DNA from: Roseiarcus sp050012775
GTDB taxonomy: Bacteria > Pseudomonadota > Alphaproteobacteria > Rhizobiales > Beijerinckiaceae
NCBI GenBank assembly: GCA_050012775.1
Contig: JBEKGN010000005.1
Span: 62,001 to 126,000, forward strand
DNA length: 64,000 nt
Direction of reading: 5' to 3'
A program made the translations under genes and the position numbers. Of this stretch, positions 1-8,473 are shown in pieces (position 1 is the stretch's first letter; every line of letters begins with the position of its first letter). Under the pieces are notes generated by a model. It ran no database searches. It saw only the letters and a program-made list of their open reading frames with translations, and was not told the DNA's origin.

Positions 1-42
1 GTCGTCCGCCGAAAGCGCGGCGTCTGGACCGCGATGGCTCAT
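1..42 (-). CDS. Possible 5' end of the gene following the CoxL-like gene (partial)
   Basis: A minus-strand ATG at 42 opens a frame that stays open to the window edge (14 codons, beginning MSHRGPDAALSADD). A GGAGG lies about 9 bases upstream, on the 3' side of the CoxL-like gene, so this could be the next gene of a molybdenum-hydroxylase operon. Fourteen residues are too few to identify it. They do not resemble the usual start of a CoxM or CoxS subunit. Confidence 0.3.
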   Translation of the reverse strand, partial: MSHRGPDAALSADD

Positions 43-121
43 TGCGCGCCGCCTCCGCCGCGTGATTGGCTCCCGTCGACGATGCGCGACGCCGAGGCCG
101 GCGTTCCCCGCGTCGTCGTCT

Positions 122-2443
122 CTATCGCGCGCGGGACGATTTCGCGCCGGCGTTCTCGATCGCGCGATAGACCGCCAGCGGCGTCGCCGGCATGTCGATA
201 TGATCGACGCGATAGGCGCGCCACAGCGCGTCGCCGACGGCGTTCATGACGGCGGGGGTCGAGCCGATCGAGCCCGCCTCGCCCGCGCCCTTGAAGCCGA
301 GTGGATTGGTCGTCGAAGGGATATTGCGCGTTTCGAAATCGAAGTTCGGCAGGTCGCCGGCGCGCGGCATGCAATAGTCCATGAAGCTCGCGGTCAGCAA
401 CTGCCCGCTTTCGTCGTAGATCGCGCGCTCCATCAGCGCCTGCCCGACCCCTTGCGCGATTCCGCCGTGCACCTGGCCCGCGAGCAGCAGCGGATTGAGC
501 GTCGCGCCGAAATCGTCGACCACGGTGTAGCGGACGATCCGCGTCGCGCCGGTTTCCGGATCGATCTCGACCTCGCAAATATGCGTGCCGTTGGGATAGG
601 TCGCGTTCGGCGGCGTGAAGGATTCGATCGCCGTCAGCTTCCGCGCCGTCGCGGCGGGCAGGGCGGCGATTTCGGCATAGGAGATCGCGCGGTCGGTGCC
701 GGCGATGCGGATATGGCCGTCGGCGATTTCCAGATCGGCGACCGCCGCCTCCAATTTGTCCGCCGCCAGCTCCTTGAGCGAGGCGGCGAGCGTTTGCGAG
801 GCGCGCGCCGTCATGACCGCGCCGACGGGAATCGAGCGCGAGCCGCCCGTGCCGTTGCCGCTGGCGACGCGATCGGTGTCGCCCTGCACGACCTTCACCC
901 GTTCCAAGGGAACGTCGAGGTACTGCGAAACGACCTGCGCATAGGCCGTCTCGTGCCCCTGCCCGTTCGATTGCGTGCCGATCAGCAGCGTGAAATCGCC
1001 GTTCTTGTCGAGCGTGACCGAGCCCTCTTCGCCCTCGCCCCACGCGGTGCATTCGATATAGCTGGACATGCCGATTCCGCGAATGAACCCGCGCTTGCGC
1101 GCCTCCTCGGCGCGCTCGCCGAAGCCCGCGGCGTCGGCCTTGGCGAGGCAAGCGCGCATCGCGCCCTCGAAGTCCCCGACGTCGTAATCGCGATCGGTCC
1201 GGGTGTGGTAAGGCATCTGCGAGGACTTGACGAAATTGCGCGCGCGAATCTCCTCGGGCGGCAGACCCAACGCGCGCGCGCAGCGATCGACGAGCCGCTC
1301 CAGCACATAGGCCGCCTCGGGCCGCCCGGCGCCGCGATAGGCGTCGACGGGAACGGTGTGGGTGTAAACGCCGCGCACGCGCGCGTGCAGCGTTTCGATG
1401 CGGTAGGAGCCCGTCGCCATCGACGCCCCGAGCCAGGGAATATACGGCGCGAATTGCGAGAGATAGCCCCCGAGATTGCCGAGAATGTCGACGCGCAAGG
1501 CGAGAAACCGGCCCTCGGCGTCGAGCGCCATCTCGGCCGTGGTCACGTTGTCGCGGCCCTGCGCGTCGCCGACGAAATGCTCGGAACGGTCGGCCTGCCA
1601 GCGCACGGGGCGCCGCAGGCGCCGCGCGGCTTCGAGAACGAGCGGATATTCGCGATAGACGAAGCTCTTGGTGCCGAAGCCGCCGCCGACGTCCTTGGTG
1701 ACGACGCGCAGCTTGTCCGGCGAGATCTTCAGAATGCCTTTGGCGACGAGATCGCGCAGCCCATGCGCGCCCTGGCTGCCCGCGTGCAGGGTTAGGCGGT
1801 CGGTCTCGGCGTCGTATTCGGCCAGCGCGCCGCGCGGCTCGAGGAAATTGGCGACGACGCGCGGGTTGACGATCTTCACGCCGACGACATGGGACGCGCC
1901 GGCGAAGACTGCGTCGGTCGCTTGCCTATCGCCGATATGGGCGTCGTAGGCGACATTGCCGGGGGCGCCGGCGAAGGCCTGCGGCGCGCCCGGCCGCAAC
2001 GCCGCTTCGACGTCGACGACCAGCGGAAGCTCTTCCCAGGCGACGGCGACGGCCTCGGCGGCGTCGCGCGCCTGAAGGAGCGTATCGGCGACGACCATCG
2101 CGACGATGTCGCCGACATGGGCGGCTTCGTCGACGGCCATCACGGGATAGGGCTTCAGCGGCGTCAGGGAATTGTCGGAATTGCGCACCGGGGCGAGGCA
2201 GGCGATCCCGCCGAGCTTGGCGAAATCCGCGGCGACGTAAACGCCTTTCACCCCCGGCATTGCGCGCGCGGCGTCGATATCCTCGATACCGAATCGCGCA
2301 TGCGCGTGCGGGCTGCGCAGGAAGACCGCGTGCAGCGCGTCCTCGCACGCCGCGTCGGACGTGTAGCAGCCGCGCCCGCTGACGAGGCGGATGTCCTCGA
2401 CGCGCTTGACGCCTTGGCCCATGCCGAATTTCGTCGCCTTCAT
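122..2443 (-). CDS. Xanthine dehydrogenase family molybdopterin-binding subunit (CoxL-like, form II signature)
   Basis: This is the large, molybdopterin-cytosine-dinucleotide-binding subunit of an aerobic molybdenum hydroxylase, 773 residues long, which is normal for the family. The N-terminal a/b-hammerhead domain starts near residue 20. GGGFG at 253-257 is a cofactor-binding loop, and the active-site loop AYRGAGR lies at 368-374. The catalytic glutamate of the GxGE motif is Glu722. In CO dehydrogenases, AYRCSFR marks form I enzymes that oxidise CO. AYRGAGR marks form II, whose substrate is often unknown, so CO oxidation should not be assumed. AAGGGA 9 bases upstream supports the start. No small FeS subunit or FAD subunit precedes it: upstream is non-coding, then an opposite-strand gene. 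Any partner subunits must lie beyond the left window edge or elsewhere. Confidence 0.9.
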   Translation of the reverse strand: MKATKFGMGQGVKRVEDIRLVSGRGCYTSDAACEDALHAVFLRSPHAHARFGIEDIDAARAMPGVKGVYVAADFAKLGGIACLAPVRNSDNSLTPLKPYPVMAVDEAAHVGDIVAMVVADTLLQARDAAEAVAVAWEELPLVVDVEAALRPGAPQAFAGAPGNVAYDAHIGDRQATDAVFAGASHVVGVKIVNPRVVANFLEPRGALAEYDAETDRLTLHAGSQGAHGLRDLVAKGILKISPDKLRVVTKDVGGGFGTKSFVYREYPLVLEAARRLRRPVRWQADRSEHFVGDAQGRDNVTTAEMALDAEGRFLALRVDILGNLGGYLSQFAPYIPWLGASMATGSYRIETLHARVRGVYTHTVPVDAYRGAGRPEAAYVLERLVDRCARALGLPPEEIRARNFVKSSQMPYHTRTDRDYDVGDFEGAMRACLAKADAAGFGERAEEARKRGFIRGIGMSSYIECTAWGEGEEGSVTLDKNGDFTLLIGTQSNGQGHETAYAQVVSQYLDVPLERVKVVQGDTDRVASGNGTGGSRSIPVGAVMTARASQTLAASLKELAADKLEAAVADLEIADGHIRIAGTDRAISYAEIAALPAATARKLTAIESFTPPNATYPNGTHICEVEIDPETGATRIVRYTVVDDFGATLNPLLLAGQVHGGIAQGVGQALMERAIYDESGQLLTASFMDYCMPRAGDLPNFDFETRNIPSTTNPLGFKGAGEAGSIGSTPAVMNAVGDALWRAYRVDHIDMPATPLAVYRAIENAGAKSSRAR

Positions 2444-2574
2444 CGCTATGATTCCCTTGGGGGCCAGCCGCGCGAAATCGAGCGCGCGGACCGTGATATC
2501 GCAACTTTAACATCCGCGGCCGCGCCGGTCGCTGGATTCCGGCCACAATATTTGCCCGCTCGCGTCCCATTTGG

Positions 2575-2589
2575 TCAACGGTCCGTTAA
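2575..2589. promoter_or_regulatory. Near-match CtrA site (TCAA-N7-TTAA)
   Basis: TCAA, seven bases, then TTAA lies about 50 bases upstream of the membrane-protein gene at 2641. It has one mismatch from TTAA-N7-TTAA. It could act as a weak CtrA site in the 2444-2640 divergent region, but single-mismatch hits are not rare, so this is tentative. Confidence 0.25.
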
Positions 2590-2640
2590 TCCGCGGGGAC
2601 GAAACTGGCGCGATATTGGCGCTATTTTCGGAATGCCTCC

Positions 2641-3648
2641 ATGAACGCGCACGAAGATGTGAACCCCGAGCGTCCACTCGAAGCCGAAGCCGGCCCGGCG
2701 GGGAACGCCGACGCCGGACCGTCGGACCCGGCGGCGAGCCCAAACGAGCAAGCGGAGAAAGCCGCCGAGGCGGCCCAAGCGCCCGGCGCGGCGCCGGCCG
2801 CCGCTCGCGCGGGCGACAACGCGCCGCGAATCGACCCGCCGCGGCGGCTCCAGCTCATTCCCTTCGCCGCGCCCTCGGGAGCCAAGGCCGCCGCCGGCGC
2901 GACGGCCGCCGCGCGATGGCCGGGGCGATGGGCGATCGGGCTCGCCGCCGGCCTGGCGCTATTCGGCGCCGTCGCGACGGCCGGGCTTTACGATCACGCG
3001 CGGCAGTCGAGCCTGCTGGCGGCCAAAGCCGAGGAAAGTCGCGGCCTGGCCCAGACCGTCAAGGCGCTGAAGGATCGGATCGACGCCATCGAGGCCGCCC
3101 GGTCGCGCGACGAAACCGCGGATCTGCGCAAAGTCGCCGCCGAGATGAAAGCGGAAAGCGGCGCCACGCGCGACGTCAGCGGCGCCCTCGCGCAACTGAC
3201 GGCGCGGGTCGATCGCGTCGACCACGACCAAAGCGCGCGCCTCGACAAGCTGGCCGATCGCATCGACCACGATTCGACCGCCCGAATCGCCGACCTCGCG
3301 TCGCGCCTCGACAAGCTCGAAAAGAGGCCGCCCGCCGTCGTCGCGGTCGCCCCGACGGCGCCGACGCCGTCGCCCAGGCTGGCCGCGCTCGCCGCGAGGC
3401 CCGACCCCCTCGTCTCGAACGAAACGACCGGCTCGATCGAAAAGCCGCGGGCGCCGCTACGCGGCTATTGGCTGGTCGAAGCTCACGACGACTTCGCGGT
3501 CGTCGACGGCCGGGACGGCCCGCAACAAGTCGCCCCTGGCGACGTCCTGCCCGGCGCCGGCCGGGTGCTGCGAATCGAACGGCGCGGACACGACTGGGTC
3601 GTCGTGACCAGTTCGGGGATCATCGTCGGCGATCAGCCGCGATTCTGA
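2641..3648 (+). CDS. Single-pass membrane protein with coiled-coil-like middle and conserved C-terminal domain, unknown function
   Basis: I do not recognise a characterised family for this 335-residue protein. Residues 1-95 are low-complexity, rich in Ala/Pro/Glu and probably cytoplasmic. One hydrophobic segment spans about 97-116. Residues 120-310 are highly charged, with heptad-like DRI/DRV/DKL repeats that suggest an elongated coiled coil. The last ~62 residues (from about 273) form a compact domain beginning GYWLVEAHDDFAVVDG, with alternating hydrophobic strands. The architecture (tail, one membrane anchor, coiled coil, periplasmic b-domain) resembles an envelope-anchored accessory protein, but that is inference. 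It is divergent from the CoxL-like gene and lies just before the convergent irr. Confidence 0.75.
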   Translation: MNAHEDVNPERPLEAEAGPAGNADAGPSDPAASPNEQAEKAAEAAQAPGAAPAAARAGDNAPRIDPPRRLQLIPFAAPSGAKAAAGATAAARWPGRWAIGLAAGLALFGAVATAGLYDHARQSSLLAAKAEESRGLAQTVKALKDRIDAIEAARSRDETADLRKVAAEMKAESGATRDVSGALAQLTARVDRVDHDQSARLDKLADRIDHDSTARIADLASRLDKLEKRPPAVVAVAPTAPTPSPRLAALAARPDPLVSNETTGSIEKPRAPLRGYWLVEAHDDFAVVDGRDGPQQVAPGDVLPGAGRVLRIERRGHDWVVVTSSGIIVGDQPRF

Positions 3649-4096
3649 GCGCGGTCCGGCCGATGGGGGCGCCCGGTTCGACCCCCGCGCGACGAATGCG
3701 CACGACGACGTCGACGCGCGCGATTTCGCACCCGTCCGGCGCCTTGGGCAATCGCGCGAGCGCGATATCGCCGTCGGGGATGTCGATGAGCGCGCTGGTC
3801 TCCTCGATCAGGAAATGATGGTGCGGGGTCGGATTGGTGTCGAAATAGGTGCGCGGCCCGTCGATCGCGATTTCGTTGAGCAATCCGACGCCGGTGAATT
3901 GGTGCAGGGTATTGTAGACCGTGGCGAGCGACACCGGCACTCTCGCGGCCTTGGCTTCCTCGAACAGCATTTCGGCGGTCACGTGCCGGTCGCCCTTGCC
4001 GAAAAGCAGCCAGCCCAGCGCGACGCGCTGGCGGGTCGGGCGCAGGCGGGCCTGGCGCAGTTTCGCGCGCAGCTTGTGAACGGGGCAGCCGTCCAT
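3620..4096 (-). CDS. irr: Iron response regulator Irr (Fur family)
   Basis: Irr is a haem-responsive Fur-family transcription factor that controls haem synthesis and iron uptake in Rhizobiales. The product is about 158 residues from the chosen ATG. The N-terminus carries GCPVH (Cys4-Pro5), matching the haem regulatory motif of Bradyrhizobium Irr. A winged-helix region follows (RPTRQRVALGWLLF, then VSLATVYNTLHQF), with the His cluster HHH at 92-94 used for haem/metal binding. An upstream ATG at 4213 would add 39 residues, but it overlaps a perfect palindrome (4200-4222) that looks like an operator, so I prefer 4096. Its 3' end overlaps the end of the convergent membrane-protein gene. It is divergent from fabA-fabB-fabI, a common Rhizobiales arrangement. 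Confidence 0.9.
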   Translation of the reverse strand: MDGCPVHKLRAKLRQARLRPTRQRVALGWLLFGKGDRHVTAEMLFEEAKAARVPVSLATVYNTLHQFTGVGLLNEIAIDGPRTYFDTNPTPHHHFLIEETSALIDIPDGDIALARLPKAPDGCEIARVDVVVRIRRAGVEPGAPIGRTALRIAADRRR

Positions 4097-4472
4097 GAAG
4101 CCGCCGCGAGCGGCGGGCCTGGCGGGCGAAATGGCGATGGCGGGCACTTGAGGACGTTTCTCCCTGATTCGGGCGGGCCGACGGGCGCGCGCTGGCGCGC
4201 GATGTGAAGACATATCACATCGAATCGCTGCCGTCAGCCAACCCGCCGCGAGAGTCTCAAGCCCGATTTCCCAAGGAGAATCCCACTTCGCCGGGCCGCG
4301 GACGACCGATCCGCCGGCCTGGGCGCGAATCTGCGCCCGCTGGCGGCGCCGGACTCCCGGTTCGACAAAAGGATCGAAGCCGAGCGCTTTCGGGACGCGC
4401 GCGCCTGTGTTACCAAGCCGATGAAAACGCCGGCGCGCGGGGCGACCGCGTCCACAAGGAATCAACGAGAGC
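4097..4472. promoter_or_regulatory. Divergent irr / fabA promoter region
   Basis: This 376-base non-coding stretch separates the two divergent genes and must hold both promoters. The only clear element I see is the perfect inverted repeat at 4200-4222 on the irr side. I could not identify convincing -35/-10 boxes or a FadR/FabR-like operator for fabA. Confidence 0.6.
4200..4222. promoter_or_regulatory. Perfect 8-bp inverted repeat upstream of irr (candidate operator)
   Basis: CGATGTGA, a 7-base spacer (agacata), then TCACATCG. The arms are perfect, and the core TGTGA-N7-TCACA resembles a CRP/FNR-family half-site pair, but the spacer is one base longer than the usual N6. It lies about 104 bases upstream of the chosen irr start, so an irr promoter could sit next to it. 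The regulator is unknown. Confidence 0.5.
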
Positions 4473-4997
4473 ATGTCCGAACGGCGCTCCCATTTCGCCT
4501 ACGAAGACCTTTTGGCCTGCGGCCGCGGAGAGCTGTTCGGCGCCGGAAACGCCCAGCTGCCGCTGCCGCCGATGCTGATGTTCGACCGCATCGCCGACAT
4601 CAGCGAAACTGGCGGCGCCCATGGCAAAGGCGGCGTGCGCGCCGAGTTCGACATCAAGCCGGAGCTGTGGTTCTTCTCTTGCCATTTCAAGGGCGATCCC
4701 GTCATGCCGGGATGCCTCGGGCTCGACGCGCTCTGGCAGTTGACGGGGTTTTTCCTCGGCTGGCTCGGCCTTTCCGGCCGCGGTCGCGCGCTCGGGGTCG
4801 GCGAAGTCAAATTCATCGATCAGGTGCTTCCCTCGATCAAGAGGGTGATCTACGGCGTCGACGTCAAGCGCGTCTTCAAGGGCAAGCTCATTCTCGGCAT
4901 CGCCGACGGCTGGTTGGAGGCCGATGGGCGACGCATCTATGAAGTGAAGGACCTGCGCGTCGGCCTTTTCGGCGCCGCAAAGCCGGGCCAAGCCTAG
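4473..4997 (+). CDS. fabA: 3-hydroxydecanoyl-ACP dehydratase/isomerase FabA
   Basis: FabA dehydrates 3-hydroxydecanoyl-ACP and isomerises trans-2- to cis-3-decenoyl-ACP, the branch point of anaerobic-type unsaturated fatty acid synthesis in the cytosol. It is 174 residues, as expected. The hot-dog fold active site is visible as CHFKGDPVMPGCLGLDAL, with catalytic His71 and Asp85 (His70/Asp84 in E. coli). It is the first gene of fabA-fabB-fabI, with fabB 44 bases downstream. A purine-rich AAGGA/GAGAG stretch precedes the ATG. Co-transcription with fabB is the normal arrangement, since FabB elongates the cis-3 product. Confidence 0.97.
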   Translation: MSERRSHFAYEDLLACGRGELFGAGNAQLPLPPMLMFDRIADISETGGAHGKGGVRAEFDIKPELWFFSCHFKGDPVMPGCLGLDALWQLTGFFLGWLGLSGRGRALGVGEVKFIDQVLPSIKRVIYGVDVKRVFKGKLILGIADGWLEADGRRIYEVKDLRVGLFGAAKPGQA

Positions 4998-5041
4998 AGT
5001 CCGCCAGGCGAGCCGGCGAAGGAACTGTCTGGAGCAAAAGG

Positions 5042-6265
5042 ATGAGACGCGTCGTCGTCACCGGCATGGGGATCGTCTCCTCGATCGGCAACAACGCTGG
5101 GGAAGTCTTGGCGAGCCTGCATGCGGCCAAATCAGGCGTTTCGCGCGCGGAAAAATACGCCGAGATGGGCTTCCGTAGCCAAGTCCAGGGCGCCCCGAGC
5201 CTGAGGCCCGAGGAGATCCTCGACCGCCGCGCGATGCGTTTTCACGGCGGAGGAACCGCCTGGTGCCATGTCGCGATGGACCAGGCGATCCTCGACAGCG
5301 GGCTCGAGCCGGGCGAGGTGTCGAACGAGCGCACGGGACTCATCATGGGCTCCGGCGGCCCCTCGACGCGCGCCATCGTCGAGGCCGCCGACATCGCGCG
5401 GACCAAGGGCCCCAAGCGCGTCGGCCCCTACGCCGTGCCCAAATCCATGTGCTCGACCGCCTCGGCGACGCTGTCGACCTGGTTCAAGATCAAAGGCGTC
5501 GCCTATTCCATTTCCTCGGCCTGCGCGACCTCCAATCACTGCATCGGCGCGGCCGCCGAGCAAATCCTGATGGGCAAGCAGGACGTCATGTTCGCCGGCG
5601 GCTGCGAGGATCTCGATTGGACGCTCTCGGTGCTGTTCGACGCGATGGGCGCGATGTCCTCCGCCTACAATTCCACGCCGGAGCGCGCCTCGCGCGCCTA
5701 CGACAAGAATCGCGACGGCTTCGTCATTTCGGCGGGGGCGGGCGTTCTCGTGCTCGAGGATTACGATCGCGCCAAGGCGCGCGGCGCCCGCATATACGCA
5801 GAGATCGCCGGTTACGGCGCGACGTCCGACGGCGCCGACATGGTCGCCCCGTCAGGCGAGGGCGCGGCGCGCTGCATGCGCCAGGCGCTCGCCAGCGTGA
5901 AGGCGCCGATCGACTACATCAACCCGCACGCGACCTCGACGCCGGTCGGCGATCTCAAGGAGATCGAGGCGCTGCGCGAAGTCTTCGGCTCGGGCGACGC
6001 CTGCCCGCCGATCTCCGCGACCAAGTCGCTGACCGGCCATTCGCAGGGCGCGACCGGCGTGCACGAGGCGATCTATTGCCTGCTGATGATGCAAAACGGC
6101 TTCATCTGCGAAAGCGCCCATATCGAGGAGCTCGATCCCGCTTTCGCCGACATGCCGATCGTGCGCAAGCGCCGCGACGACGTGCGGCTCGGGGCGGTGC
6201 TCTCCAATTCCTTCGGTTTCGGCGGCGCCAACGCCACGATCGTTCTCAAACACGTCGACGCCTGA
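5042..6265 (+). CDS. fabB: 3-oxoacyl-ACP synthase I FabB
   Basis: This is beta-ketoacyl-ACP synthase I, the condensing enzyme that extends the cis-3-decenoyl-ACP made by FabA towards unsaturated acyl chains. It is 407 residues long. The thiolase-fold catalytic triad is complete: Cys161 in SSACATS, His296 in NPHATST and His333 in LTGHSQGATG. The C-terminal NSFGFGGANAT glycine-rich loop is intact. A GGAG and an AAAAGG just before the ATG support the start. It lies between fabA and fabI (20-base gap to fabI), so the three are probably one transcript. Confidence 0.97.
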   Translation: MRRVVVTGMGIVSSIGNNAGEVLASLHAAKSGVSRAEKYAEMGFRSQVQGAPSLRPEEILDRRAMRFHGGGTAWCHVAMDQAILDSGLEPGEVSNERTGLIMGSGGPSTRAIVEAADIARTKGPKRVGPYAVPKSMCSTASATLSTWFKIKGVAYSISSACATSNHCIGAAAEQILMGKQDVMFAGGCEDLDWTLSVLFDAMGAMSSAYNSTPERASRAYDKNRDGFVISAGAGVLVLEDYDRAKARGARIYAEIAGYGATSDGADMVAPSGEGAARCMRQALASVKAPIDYINPHATSTPVGDLKEIEALREVFGSGDACPPISATKSLTGHSQGATGVHEAIYCLLMMQNGFICESAHIEELDPAFADMPIVRKRRDDVRLGAVLSNSFGFGGANATIVLKHVDA

Positions 6266-6285
6266 CGAAAGAAGAAGTGAACGGG

Positions 6286-7089
6286 ATGAAATCTGGCCTG
6301 ATGAGCGGCAAGCGCGGCCTCGTGATGGGCGTCGCCAACGATCATTCCATCGCCTGGGGCATCGCCCAGGCCCTCGCCGCTCAAGGCGCCGAACTCGCCT
6401 TCACCTATCAAGGCGAGGCCCTGGGCAAACGTGTGCGCCCGCTCGCCGAAAGTCTCGGCTCACAACTGTCGCTGCCTTGCGACGTCGAGGACGTCGCTTC
6501 CGTCGATTCGGTTTTCGCCGCCCTCGGCGAGAGTTGGGGAAGCCTCGATTTCGTCGTCCATTGCATCGGCTTTTCCGACCGCAACGAGCTCAAGGGCCGA
6601 TACGCCGACACGACGCGCGAGAACTTCATCCGCACGATGGTCATTTCGGCGTTCTCCTTCACCGAAATCGCCAAGCGCGCCGCGCCGCTGATGCCGAGCG
6701 GCGGCGCGATGCTGACGCTGACCTTCGGCGGCGCGACGCGCGTCATGCCCAATTACAATGTGATGGGCGTCGCCAAGGCGGCGTTGGAGGCGAGCGTGCG
6801 ATATCTGGCCGCCGATTTCGGCCCCGCCGGCATCCGCGTCAACGCCATTTCCGCCGGGCCGATCCGCACCCTCGCGGGCGCCGGCATCACCGACGCGCGA
6901 TTCATGTTCAATTTCCAGCGCCACCATTCGCCGCTGCGGCGCACCGTGACGATCGAGGACGTCGGCGGCTCCGCGCTTTATCTTCTGTCCGGCCTTTCCG
7001 CGGGGGTGACGGGCGAGGTGCATTTCGTCGATTCCGGCTACAATATCATTTCCATGCCGCGTCCGGACGACATCAAGGGCGCTGGTTGA
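6286..7089 (+). CDS. fabI: Enoyl-ACP reductase (NADH) FabI
   Basis: FabI reduces trans-2-enoyl-ACP, the last step of each fatty acid elongation cycle. From the ATG at 6286 the product is 267 residues of the short-chain dehydrogenase fold. The nucleotide loop is GVANDHSIAWGIA near the N-terminus. Catalytic Tyr157 and Lys164 sit in YNVMGVAK (Tyr-x6-Lys, the FabI spacing rather than the ordinary SDR Tyr-x3-Lys). The frame is open far upstream through fabB, but only the part from 6286 is FabI. A second ATG at 6301 is an alternative start. It is third in fabA-fabB-fabI. Confidence 0.96.
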   Translation: MKSGLMSGKRGLVMGVANDHSIAWGIAQALAAQGAELAFTYQGEALGKRVRPLAESLGSQLSLPCDVEDVASVDSVFAALGESWGSLDFVVHCIGFSDRNELKGRYADTTRENFIRTMVISAFSFTEIAKRAAPLMPSGGAMLTLTFGGATRVMPNYNVMGVAKAALEASVRYLAADFGPAGIRVNAISAGPIRTLAGAGITDARFMFNFQRHHSPLRRTVTIEDVGGSALYLLSGLSAGVTGEVHFVDSGYNIISMPRPDDIKGAG

Positions 7090-7090
7090 A

Positions 7091-7121
7091 CCGCCGGCGC
7101 CGGCGGCATGGTTTATTTTTT
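7091..7121 (+). terminator. Possible terminator after fabI
   Basis: CCGCCGGCGCCGGCGG (7091-7106) is fully self-complementary. A T-run at 7116-7121 follows after about nine bases. The gap between stem and T-run is longer than in a canonical Rho-independent terminator, so the call is weak. Confidence 0.4.
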
Positions 7122-7171
7122 CGCAACGGCTCGCCGCTAAGCTCCAGCGCGTCTTCGCGCGAGGAGAGGCC

Positions 7172-8449
7172 ATGACGACGTTCGCTCCGCTTCACCGGCT
7201 TGCCTCCCCCATGCGCTGGCGGTGGCTGTTCCGGCTCGTCGCGGCGCTGCTGGCGATGGCGATCGCGGCGGCGCTCGCGTTGCACCCCGGCCCGGCGCGC
7301 GCCGCGGCCGCCGCCAGGCCGAGCGATGCGGCCTTTCACAAATTCGTCGCCGATCTCTGGCCGCTCGCCGAGGCGCGCGGCGTCTCGCGGGCGACGTTCG
7401 CGACCGCCTTCGCGGGCGTGGCTTTCGACCCCGCGATCGTCGCGCACACCAAGAACCAGGCCGAATTCGTCAAGCCGATCTGGCAATATCTGGCGAGCGC
7501 GGTCTCCAGCGCGCGCATCGAGCGCGGCCGGGCCAAGGCGGAGGAGGAGCGCGCCTGGCTCGCCAAAGCCAAGGCGACCTATGGCGTCGACGAATCCGTC
7601 GTCATGGGCATCTGGGGCATGGAGACCGAATTCGGCGCCTTCGAGGGATCGGACAATGTGATCCGCGCGCTCGCCAGCCTGGCCTTCGTCCATTTTCGCG
7701 GCGACTATTTCCGCGACGAACTGATCGCCGCCCTCGTCATTCTCGAGGAAGGCGACATCGGCGCGCGCGAAATGCGCGGCTCGTGGGCCGGAGCGATGGG
7801 CCAGACCCAGTTCATGCCCTCGAGCTTCAACGAATACGCGGTCGATTTCGAGGGCCACGGTCGCCGCGACATTTGGAACAGCGCGGCCGATGCGATCGGC
7901 TCGACCGGCAATTATCTCGCCAAACACGGCTGGATCGCGGGCGCGCCCTGGGGTTTCGAGGCGCGCCTGCCCGCCGGTTTCAAACTGACGGACGCCGATT
8001 CCTCAAGCCCCGCGCCTTTCCAGTCGTTCGCCGAGCGGGGCGTCGTCCGCGCCGACGGCGGCGCCTTGCCGCGCTCGGGCGAGGCGCAATTGCTGATTCC
8101 CGCCGGCCTCGACGGGCCGATCTTTCTCGTCACCGCCAATTTCAAGACGATCAAGAGCTACAACAATTCGACCGCCTACGCGCTCGGCGTCGCCTTGCTC
8201 GGCGACGCCATCATGGGACGCGGCGGCCTTCGCGCGCGATGGCCCGTCCACGATACGCCGCTCGGCCAGCGCGAGATTCGCGACTTGCAGACAAGGCTGC
8301 GCAAAATGGGCTATGATGTCGGCGACGTCGACGGCCGGGCCGGCGAAACCCTGCGCGCGGCTTTACGCGCCTATCAAGAATCGATCGGGGCGCCGCCGGA
8401 CGGCTACCCGACCCTTGCGTTGTTGCGAAAAATGCGAGGCCGCGGCTAG
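7172..8449 (+). CDS. Lytic murein transglycosylase (MltB/SLT_2 type) with C-terminal peptidoglycan-binding domain
   Basis: This periplasmic enzyme cleaves the MurNAc-GlcNAc bond of peptidoglycan to give 1,6-anhydro ends. The 425-residue product has an N-terminal hydrophobic signal segment at about 20-38. An MltB-like SLT_2 domain spans about 50-330, with catalytic Glu151 in GIWGMETEFG and the GSWAGAMGQTQFMPSSF block. A PG_binding_1 repeat (LQTRLRKMGYDVGDVDGRAG) spans about 365-422. No lipobox is visible, so it is probably secreted or held by the uncleaved signal rather than an outer-membrane lipoprotein. The start fits a GAGGAGAGG ribosome-binding site just upstream. Confidence 0.93.
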   Translation: MTTFAPLHRLASPMRWRWLFRLVAALLAMAIAAALALHPGPARAAAAARPSDAAFHKFVADLWPLAEARGVSRATFATAFAGVAFDPAIVAHTKNQAEFVKPIWQYLASAVSSARIERGRAKAEEERAWLAKAKATYGVDESVVMGIWGMETEFGAFEGSDNVIRALASLAFVHFRGDYFRDELIAALVILEEGDIGAREMRGSWAGAMGQTQFMPSSFNEYAVDFEGHGRRDIWNSAADAIGSTGNYLAKHGWIAGAPWGFEARLPAGFKLTDADSSSPAPFQSFAERGVVRADGGALPRSGEAQLLIPAGLDGPIFLVTANFKTIKSYNNSTAYALGVALLGDAIMGRGGLRARWPVHDTPLGQREIRDLQTRLRKMGYDVGDVDGRAGETLRAALRAYQESIGAPPDGYPTLALLRKMRGRG

Positions 8450-8473
8450 CCGCGGCGGCGCGGATGGTTCGAG

